Assembly (NCBI RefSeq): GCF_002836745.1
Contig: NZ_PJAR01000025.1
Location: 1-64,000 of the forward strand
Direction: 5' to 3'
DNA length: 64,000 nucleotides
Origin: Glaciecola sp. 33A
Lineage (GTDB): Bacteria > Pseudomonadota > Gammaproteobacteria > Enterobacterales > Alteromonadaceae
Below, in pieces: positions 57,476 to 64,000 of the stretch. The notes under the pieces were generated by a model. It did not search any database and had not been told where the DNA came from. It worked only from the letters and a program-made list of their open reading frames with translations. Every line of letters starts with the position of its first letter. Position 1 is the first letter of the stretch. The translations under genes were made by a program, and so were the position numbers.

Positions 57476-57848
57476 TGTGACTCCTGCTACAACACAACGG
57501 TTGTAAATGTTAATAATGACGCTGGTAAAGCCGTTCACCGATATTGGCATTTACCCAATTTATTTATAAATCACTCTAGTTATTGCCACAATGGCACCTT
57601 GCAGTTCAATAGCGTGTTGTTAAAAAGTGACGTTCAATATAATTTATTAACATAACTTTAACAAGAGTTTGTTGCATCTGAGCTAATCGGTCAAATACAA
57701 ATTCGTGATTTAGTTTTTCATTTCTATTCATGCACCTTATGTTCAGGTGCGTAAATCAAATCGCAAACAGGATTGGTGTGATATAGTCAAATCAAGCGCT
57801 TTGTTGTTTCCAACAGAAGCATTTAAAAGCAGCAAACTGCTGTAACAT
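57476..57848. other. Divergent intergenic region, no gene seen
   Basis: It lies between the starts of the Yip1 gene and the DUF3137-like gene and must hold both promoters. No strong -35/-10 pair, RNA gene or large repeat was recognised. Confidence 0.45.
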
Positions 57849-58850
57849 ATGATTTATTTGCTGAGACAACTGATGCAACAGAATTCAAGAAACAAAATGT
57901 TAAAAGCGCATTTAGGTGAGCTCAAAGCTCATGCAATAATGGCTAAATCGAAAGATGATATTGACAAGGTCGCGAAACATATTTTGCGATTTTCTCAGCG
58001 CAGTGCTTATAAGTTTAATCATAGTCTGGCAATCATCGGGTTTGTGCTTGCAGGTCTTGCATTACTGCTGTCTTTTTGGGCACAAATGGACTTGTCTTAT
58101 GACCAACGTAACTGGATGCGTATTGGTGGTTTGATAATAGGCGTTGCTTGTATTGTAAATATTTGGTTGCGATTCGCGTCAATCAAGCGTATTGGCGATC
58201 AGTTATATGTGCGAGCCGTTGCCATTCATGCTGGTATTGAAAGAGATTATAGCTTTGATGGTAAAAACTATTGGCGTGAATTAAAGTCCATATTTCCAGT
58301 CTTCAATTGTGGTGATGAAGGCCAGAAAATTACCAAACGCTATTTAGGTGGCGTTGATTCGACGCCATTTACGTTATTTGAGTTTAAATACGTTAATGTC
58401 ACCACTCATTACACAACCGACAATAATGGAAACTCAAGAGCCTCTCAGTCAAAAAGTACAATTTATAAATATGGCATGCTGGTGCAATTCACTAACTTTA
58501 ACTATATTTCATTAAATGCGAAGCGTTTCTCTGAGAAATGGGATTCAGCCAGCCGCACCTTTAATAAGCTGTTCAAGGTCAGATGTGCAACAGAAATTCA
58601 AGCGGCTAAATTTTTTAATCCTAAAGTTGTCTTAACCTTCGCCGATAACTTTAGCTTTATTAAGTCAATGGATGTAAACGCTGAATCTGTTGCTTGCTTT
58701 GAACTACCGAAAAGCATTTTTCCAAGCCAAGTGAAAAAACCATCGTTGCGCAAACAAGCGGATTTTGTTCAACAATTACAGCATCCAACGCAAATTCCAA
58801 TGTTGGAAAATGCTAAAAATTTGCTCCACTTTATTAACCAAAATAAATAG
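57849..58850 (+). CDS. DUF3137-like membrane protein
   Basis: A 333-residue protein with two adjacent membrane helices (about residues 57-77 and 90-112) and a large C-terminal soluble domain. Its pattern of beta strands (STPFTLFEFKYVNVTTHY, STIYKYGMLVQFTNFN) is like DUF3137 proteins, which occur beside LemA genes. It starts with ATG and no clear ribosome site; the internal ATG at codon 9, with GAG upstream, is another option. The LemA gene follows 8 bases after the stop, so both should form one unit. The molecular role is unknown. Confidence 0.7.
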   Translation: MIYLLRQLMQQNSRNKMLKAHLGELKAHAIMAKSKDDIDKVAKHILRFSQRSAYKFNHSLAIIGFVLAGLALLLSFWAQMDLSYDQRNWMRIGGLIIGVACIVNIWLRFASIKRIGDQLYVRAVAIHAGIERDYSFDGKNYWRELKSIFPVFNCGDEGQKITKRYLGGVDSTPFTLFEFKYVNVTTHYTTDNNGNSRASQSKSTIYKYGMLVQFTNFNYISLNAKRFSEKWDSASRTFNKLFKVRCATEIQAAKFFNPKVVLTFADNFSFIKSMDVNAESVACFELPKSIFPSQVKKPSLRKQADFVQQLQHPTQIPMLENAKNLLHFINQNK

Positions 58851-58858
58851 GACTTTAT

Positions 58859-59419
58859 ATGCTTACCTCTCTCATCATCGCTGTTGTCATTATTATCGGC
58901 ATCATAATCATATACAACCAAATTGTCGGCAATTTAAATAGGGCCAAACGTGCTTGGTCTGACGTGATCACTTACGAAAAATTAAAGCAAGACGTGATCC
59001 CACAATTAACCGAGTTAACCAATAACTTTACGGAGTTCGAAAGTGACTTTATTCATAAGGTAACTGCACTCAGAGAATCTATTTCTGTATTGGACAAAGA
59101 TGAAATTGATGTAAAAGCATTGGCTAACGTTGAGACAAAATCAAATGCTGTGTTTTCTGCTTTCCGGGCGACAGCTGAAAACTATCCTGAATTAGGTTCT
59201 ACTAAAATCGTACAAGAACTAATGGATGAAATTAGCGATAAAAACGAAAATGTCGCGGCGGCTATTACGATTTATAACCGCAGTGTTGAACACTTTAATA
59301 ACTCCATCGAAATGGTACCGTATAATGTAGTCAACAGTTTGTTTACCAAGAAAGAAAAGTTAGATAATTTTCATCAATCGGGCACGGTTGAATCGTATGA
59401 CTATAAACCTAATTTTTAA
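58859..59419 (+). CDS. LemA-family protein
   Basis: A 186-residue protein with one N-terminal membrane helix (SLIIAVVIIIGIIIIYNQIV) and a helical-bundle domain. The family stretch YNQIVGNLNRAKRAWSDV, with later AAITIYNRSVEHFNNSIEMVP, is intact. The soluble part probably faces outward or the periplasm. It is encoded 8 bases after the DUF3137-like gene. The biological role of LemA proteins in bacteria is not settled. Confidence 0.87.
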   Translation: MLTSLIIAVVIIIGIIIIYNQIVGNLNRAKRAWSDVITYEKLKQDVIPQLTELTNNFTEFESDFIHKVTALRESISVLDKDEIDVKALANVETKSNAVFSAFRATAENYPELGSTKIVQELMDEISDKNENVAAAITIYNRSVEHFNNSIEMVPYNVVNSLFTKKEKLDNFHQSGTVESYDYKPNF

Positions 59420-59528
59420 CAATAACGTTGAATAAGGTCACCATGATTGATGCGCAGCCCACGGTTTATATACTAGCTGCAAACACTTGTATAAGGTCCT
59501 AATTAAAGAAAAGTGAAGAATAAAGTTA

Positions 59529-60086
59529 ATGACTGAAAAGACCGAAAAGCAAAAGATGCTAGCAGCAGAACCGTATTTTCCTAGCAACAAGCAGTTGCAA
59601 GCAGACCGAATGAACGCCAAGACAATATGTCATCACTTTAATCAATTGCCTCCCAATCAGTTTAAACAAGGTATGAAGGTGTTAAAGGAACTTTTTGGTC
59701 GTACTCAATCATTTTGGATTGAGCCGCAGTTTTATTGTGACTATGGTTACAATATTTATTTAGGTAAGCAGTTTTATGCTAATCATGGCTGCGTTATATT
59801 GGATGCAGCGCCGGTGACAATTGGTGATGATGTTATGCTAGCGCCTGGGGTCTTGATATCTACTGCAACACATCCCTTAGAGCCTAAAAAGCGTAATAAA
59901 GGCATTGAAAGTGCGCATGCAATTACGATAGGCAACAGTGTTTGGATTGGTATGGGCGCAAAAATCCTACCAGGGGTGACTATTGGTGACAATGCTGTCA
60001 TCGCTGCCGGCGCTGTAGTGAATAAATCAGTTGCGGCTAATACCGTTGTTGCAGGTGTACCGGCACGACTGATTAAGCAGTTATAA
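59529..60086 (+). CDS. Maltose/galactoside O-acetyltransferase-like
   Basis: A 185-residue left-handed beta-helix acetyltransferase of the Maa/LacA/NodL group. The start EKQKMLAAEPYFPSNKQL is typical; the hexapeptide repeats follow, with the catalytic His in STATHPLEP. It would transfer acetyl from acetyl-CoA to a sugar. The exact acceptor is unknown. It stands alone between lemA and the RND genes. Confidence 0.9.
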   Translation: MTEKTEKQKMLAAEPYFPSNKQLQADRMNAKTICHHFNQLPPNQFKQGMKVLKELFGRTQSFWIEPQFYCDYGYNIYLGKQFYANHGCVILDAAPVTIGDDVMLAPGVLISTATHPLEPKKRNKGIESAHAITIGNSVWIGMGAKILPGVTIGDNAVIAAGAVVNKSVAANTVVAGVPARLIKQL

Positions 60087-60300
60087 AAAATCCCCTCGTT
60101 ATCCTGACACACAATTCACAAGCTGTAACAATTCAACCAAGTATTAGTTTAATTCGCCAACTATAATGGCGAGAATACCAAAGTGCTTCGTGGTTAAATA
60201 GTTAAGCGATTGTTTTTATTATTTTTTAATTAACTGGCACATTCGATGCAAACTTTGGCGTAGATGAATTAAAACAATAAGTTCAATCAAGGAACTCACT

Positions 60301-61416
60301 ATGAATGCCCCAACGTCTGTAAATGTAACTGGCTCAATGAACAATAAATTTAAAATGGCAGCACTCGCTGCTCTCCTCAGCACCGTCGTTTTGTTGAATG
60401 GATGTGGCAGAGCGGAGGCAACTAAAACTGAGAGTGAAATTGCTGAGGAAAAAGCACAGAAAATTATCCCCATTCCGGTTGAAGTTAGTCTCGTTCAAAA
60501 AGGCAGTATTTCCTCAAACTACACAACGACTGCGGTGTTAGAAGCGAAGGAAGAGGCATTTGTAGTCGGCAGAGCATCCGGCATCATTGAGCACATAATG
60601 GTCGAAGAGGGTGATTATGTGGAAAAAGGTCAAATTCTTGCGAAGCTAGAGCCACAAAGATATGAGCTCAACCTTAGACGCGCTCAAGCAGATATGACCG
60701 GGATTGAAAAAGAGTTAGCGAAAATCAATAAAGTGTATCATCAGAAATTAGTCAGTGATGACACTTACGACAAAATCACTGCACAATATGAATCAGCAAA
60801 AGCAACGCTTGCGTTAGCGCAGTTAGATTTGAAAGAAGCGACTATCGTTGCTCCTATCAGTGGTTATATTGCAGAGCGAAATGCAAAAGTAGGTAACCTC
60901 ACGGAATCTTTCCAACGTGAGAGGATGTTTCATATTGTTCAGCAGAAAGAGTTGTATGGAATTGTATATTTACCTGAGAAAGAACTTTCTAAAGTACATA
61001 AAAACCAGAAAGCGAGCTTAATCATCACGGCCTTGAATGACCAAAAAATTAACGCACTTGTGGAAAGAATTAGCCCTGTGATTGATTCCACAACAGGGAC
61101 ATTTAAAGTCACATTACGCGTACCAAATGAAGATAAAAAGCTGATGGCAGGTATGTTTACTCAGGTTAGTTTAAATTATAACACTCGCGATAATGCGACC
61201 TTATTACCAAAAAAGGCCATGCTTGCCCTGGACGACACAATTAACGTATTCGTTGTGGATGATACCGGGATAGCTAACAAGGTAGCTATAAAAACAGGCT
61301 ACCAAGAAGGTGATTTTGTAGAGGTAGTTGAAGGGCTATCGGGTAATGAAAGGGTAGTGATTACCGGTCATCAAAACCTAAAAGACAAAGCTCTTGTCAA
61401 TGTTGTTAACGGTTAA
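60301..61416 (+). CDS. RND efflux membrane-fusion protein
   Basis: A 371-residue periplasmic adaptor. The lipoprotein signal is late in the chain (LLSTVVLLNGCGR, Cys near residue 36), so it is probably lipid-anchored. Features are a barrel-sandwich hybrid region (GRASGIIEHIMVEEGDYVEKGQILAKLEPQ in parts), an alpha hairpin, and a beta-barrel region (YLPEKELSKVHKNQKASL). AAGGA lies 7 bases before the ATG. The RND pump gene starts 15 bases after the stop. It connects pump and outer-membrane channel; no outer-membrane factor is seen in the window. Confidence 0.9.
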   Translation: MNAPTSVNVTGSMNNKFKMAALAALLSTVVLLNGCGRAEATKTESEIAEEKAQKIIPIPVEVSLVQKGSISSNYTTTAVLEAKEEAFVVGRASGIIEHIMVEEGDYVEKGQILAKLEPQRYELNLRRAQADMTGIEKELAKINKVYHQKLVSDDTYDKITAQYESAKATLALAQLDLKEATIVAPISGYIAERNAKVGNLTESFQRERMFHIVQQKELYGIVYLPEKELSKVHKNQKASLIITALNDQKINALVERISPVIDSTTGTFKVTLRVPNEDKKLMAGMFTQVSLNYNTRDNATLLPKKAMLALDDTINVFVVDDTGIANKVAIKTGYQEGDFVEVVEGLSGNERVVITGHQNLKDKALVNVVNG

Positions 61417-61430
61417 TTGAGGGGATCATC

Positions 61431-64000
61431 ATGAATTTAATTGATGTTGCAGTGAAGCGACCCGTCACCGTATGGATGTTTACGTTGGCCGTGTTGTTGT
61501 TTGGCTTTGTGTCACTCTCTCGTTTATCAATAAACTTACTACCTGAATTATCATATCCTACCCTAACTATCCGCACCGATTATATCGGCGCAGCGCCTGG
61601 TGAGGTAGAGCAACTGGTCACTAAACCTATTGAAGAAGTGGTTGGGGTGGTAAAAGGCGTGCGCAAAGTTGTGTCGGCATCCAAGGCTGAGCAATCTGAT
61701 GTGGTGCTTGAATTTGAGTGGGGCACTGACATGGATTTAGCCAGCTTAGAAGTTCGTGAAAAGCTCGATGTTTTATTTTTACCATTAGATGTAAAACGCC
61801 CTTTACTACTGCGTTTTAATCCCAGTCTTGACCCAGTTATGCGTTTCGGTCTAGGCGCAGTTAGTAAGCTAGCTATCAACCAAGCTATCGACCAAGCTAG
61901 CATGCAAGCTAAAAGCTTGGTTACGATGGATATTAACACCACCAAACGCATTCGAACTTATGCTGAAGAAGAAATAAAACGCAAATTAGAGTCAATTGAA
62001 GGGGTTGCTTCAGTGCGCATCGGTGGCGGACTTGAAAATGAAATCCAAGTGCTTATCGATCAACAAAGAACCAGTCAACTTAATATCCCTATCAGTGAGA
62101 TCATTCAACGACTTAAAGATGAAAATGTAAATGCATCAGGCGGCCGGGTTGAAGATGGTGCACAAGAATATTTAGTGCGAACCATTAATCAGTTTGAAAG
62201 CTTAGATGATATTCGCAACCTTTATATTGCGACACGAGAAGGTAAGTTTATAAAGCTGAATGACGTTGCGCAGATAGTTGACTCGTATAAAGAACGAGAT
62301 TCAATTACTCGTTTTAATGGCTTTGAGGGTGTTGAAATAGCCGTTTATAAGGAAGGTGATGCAAATACAGTTGATGTGGCAAATGCGGTGACTCAACGCT
62401 TAGAAAGCATCCGTAATAGTTTACCAGAAAACTATGAGCTACAAAAAGTGTATGACCAATCCGAATTTATCTCCAGTGCCATAGACGAAGTGAAATCAGC
62501 TGCCGTGGTCGGTGGTGTCTTAGCCATGTTCATTTTGTATTTCTTTCTCAAGAATATTTGGGCCACGCTAATCATCTCGATTTCAATTCCGGTTTCCATT
62601 ATCGCTACGTTTAACTTGATGAATAGCTATGATATTAGTTTAAACATAATGAGTTTAGGCGGTATTGCATTGGCCATAGGTTTATTAGTCGATAACAGTA
62701 TTGTGGTATTAGAAAATATTGATCGCCACAAAAAGAATAATGTGAATGCCATGCAAGCAGCTTCAATAGGCACGTCAGAAGTGTCTATGGCCATTGTTGC
62801 ATCAACGTTGACGACAATGGCGGTTTTCTTTCCATTAGTCTTTGTTGAAGGAATTGCGGGGCAATTGTTCAGTGATCAAGCGTTAACTGTTACCTTCGCT
62901 TTGTTAGTTTCGCTGATTGTTGCGCTTACACTTATTCCTATGTTGGCAGCGCGCGATCAATCTCATGTCAGTGTTGCAATACAAGATAATGAACTTGATT
63001 TGGGCCCGCGTTTTAAAAAGGATAAACCAAACGGCAAAGTCAGACGCTTTCTCTGGTACTTAGGTGCTCCTTCACGCTGGATATTTAAAATCATTTTTTA
63101 CTTTATCCCTGCTGTAACTGTTGGTTTTACTGTGTCTTTGTTTAGGATCGTTAGCAGCGGGTTAAGCTGGCTATTTAAACCCGCTCTTTGGGTGTTTGAT
63201 AAAATATACGATGCTTTGTCTGTCACTTATTTCAAATTATTGGATTGGGCAATGCAGGCCAGACTCCTAGTGTTGGCTGCAATTATTTCAGTTTCGTTAT
63301 TCTCGATACTGTTTATTCCAAAGCTTGGTATCGAATTAATACCACCCATGTCGCAAGGCGAGTTTGATGTGGAAATTACCTTACCTACTGGCTCAAGACT
63401 GGAAAATACTGATGAACTTCTTTCCCAATTAGCTACTTTTACACAACAACAAGAGGGTGTTGAACGAACTTATTCATTAGCAGGTACAGGTAGTTTGATG
63501 AACGCCTCACCGGCACAAGGTGGCGATCATTGGGGTAAACTCAATGTGGTGATGTCAGATGCGGCGAATGTTGAACAAGAGCAACAAGTCATTGGTGCCA
63601 TGCGCGCTTACTTGACAAATCAGGCGGGCATACAAAGTAAGTTTGGTGCACCAGCGCTATTTAGTTTTTCAACACCACTGGAAATCGAAATCATAGGCTA
63701 TGACTTGGTTAATTTAAAACGTTATGGTGATGTCCTTGCAGAAGAACTCGGCAAAAATAATCGATTTGCTGATATTGAAAGTTCGTTACAAAGCGGTAAC
63801 CCTGAATTGAAAATTAATTTTGAGCACTCAAAATTAGCTCAATTAGGTTTGAACGCGCCGGACGTATCCAAGTTAATTGCCACTAAAGTTGGTGGTGAAA
63901 TTGCAAGTAAATTCAGTGTTGATGACAGGAAAGTCGATATTTTGGTACGTAGTCAAGATCGACAGCGAGATTCAGTGGCTGATATTGGACAAATTATTGT
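61431..64000 (+). CDS. RND efflux transporter, 3' end outside the window
   Basis: The gene runs off the window after about 856 codons. It is a proton-driven resistance-nodulation-division pump: N-terminal helix (RPVTVWMFTLAVLLFGF), NIPISEIIQRLKDEN, a membrane block of helices near residues 355-510 with GGIALAIGLLVDNSIVVLENI, and a second periplasmic loop. The family's usual length is about 1,000-1,050 residues, so about 150 are missing. GAGGGG precedes the ATG. A low-complexity insertion near residue 145 is described as a repeat. Confidence 0.93.
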   Translation, partial: MNLIDVAVKRPVTVWMFTLAVLLFGFVSLSRLSINLLPELSYPTLTIRTDYIGAAPGEVEQLVTKPIEEVVGVVKGVRKVVSASKAEQSDVVLEFEWGTDMDLASLEVREKLDVLFLPLDVKRPLLLRFNPSLDPVMRFGLGAVSKLAINQAIDQASMQAKSLVTMDINTTKRIRTYAEEEIKRKLESIEGVASVRIGGGLENEIQVLIDQQRTSQLNIPISEIIQRLKDENVNASGGRVEDGAQEYLVRTINQFESLDDIRNLYIATREGKFIKLNDVAQIVDSYKERDSITRFNGFEGVEIAVYKEGDANTVDVANAVTQRLESIRNSLPENYELQKVYDQSEFISSAIDEVKSAAVVGGVLAMFILYFFLKNIWATLIISISIPVSIIATFNLMNSYDISLNIMSLGGIALAIGLLVDNSIVVLENIDRHKKNNVNAMQAASIGTSEVSMAIVASTLTTMAVFFPLVFVEGIAGQLFSDQALTVTFALLVSLIVALTLIPMLAARDQSHVSVAIQDNELDLGPRFKKDKPNGKVRRFLWYLGAPSRWIFKIIFYFIPAVTVGFTVSLFRIVSSGLSWLFKPALWVFDKIYDALSVTYFKLLDWAMQARLLVLAAIISVSLFSILFIPKLGIELIPPMSQGEFDVEITLPTGSRLENTDELLSQLATFTQQQEGVERTYSLAGTGSLMNASPAQGGDHWGKLNVVMSDAANVEQEQQVIGAMRAYLTNQAGIQSKFGAPALFSFSTPLEIEIIGYDLVNLKRYGDVLAEELGKNNRFADIESSLQSGNPELKINFEHSKLAQLGLNAPDVSKLIATKVGGEIASKFSVDDRKVDILVRSQDRQRDSVADIGQII
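61866..61920 (+). repeat. Imperfect 12-bp repeats inside the RND pump gene
   Basis: Variants of CAAGCTA occur four times in 55 bases at 12- to 15-base steps: TAAGCTAGCTATCAAC, CAAGCTATCGAC, CAAGCTAGCATG and CAAGCTAAAAGC. They encode a local insertion rich in QA pairs (KLAINQAIDQASMQAKS) in the first periplasmic domain. The reading frame is kept. Confidence 0.7.

Overview
The window looks like chromosomal DNA of a marine gammaproteobacterium of the Alteromonadales, probably near Glaciecola/Paraglaciecola/Aliiglaciecola. This rests on moderate AT-richness, E. coli-like gene orders (tesA-ybbA-ybbP, folX-yfcH, trp with yciI, rnm-yciO, scpA-scpB-rluB, truA-accD-folC-dedD-cvpA-purF) and several c-di-GMP proteins. 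The genus is an inference from gene content only; no 16S gene is present.

Layout. 1-0.6 kb: the 3' part of an IS6-like transposase. 1-3.4 kb: two tRNA-Val, gltX, tRNA-Ala and two tRNA-Glu, with stringent-type promoters and a terminator. 3.5-10.1 kb: dusC, two overlapping amidohydrolase genes (the second without the usual metal ligands), a membrane protein/XRE regulator pair, and an acyl-CoA carboxyltransferase. 10.2-14.2 kb: a TesA-like esterase divergent from a YbbA/YbbP-type ABC system. 14.7-21.4 kb: a CurA-like reductase, a GST, topB, a DUF445 protein and ilvD. 21.4-27.1 kb: a compact minus-strand operon of porin, short periplasmic binding protein, diguanylate cyclase and EAL phosphodiesterase, with a divergent small winged-helix gene and a palindromic operator candidate between them. 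27.5-30.6 kb: a Baeyer-Villiger-type monooxygenase and a flavin reductase-like protein. 30.7-38.7 kb: a 7TM GGDEF protein, yfcH-like and folX, an AI-2E family permease, a KDPG aldolase, a PepSY/PhoP-like/PhoQ-like cluster and arfB. 38.7-46.3 kb: yciI and the whole trp operon (trpE-G-D-CF-B-A) behind a leader with three consecutive Trp codons and an attenuator. 46.4-56.7 kb: housekeeping genes rnm to purF. 56.8-64 kb: a Yip1 protein, a DUF3137-like/LemA pair, an acetyltransferase and an RND efflux pair cut by the window end.

How genes work together. The trp cluster carries every step from chorismate to tryptophan, and its leader reads tryptophan supply. The porin/binding protein/cyclase/phosphodiesterase operon looks like one sensory unit linking an outer-membrane channel and a periplasmic ligand to c-di-GMP, and is the best candidate here for a little-described system. 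Several short perfect tandem duplications (13, 13, 15 and 222 bp periods) lie next to gene starts or ends. No CRISPR array, intact prophage or rRNA operon was seen.
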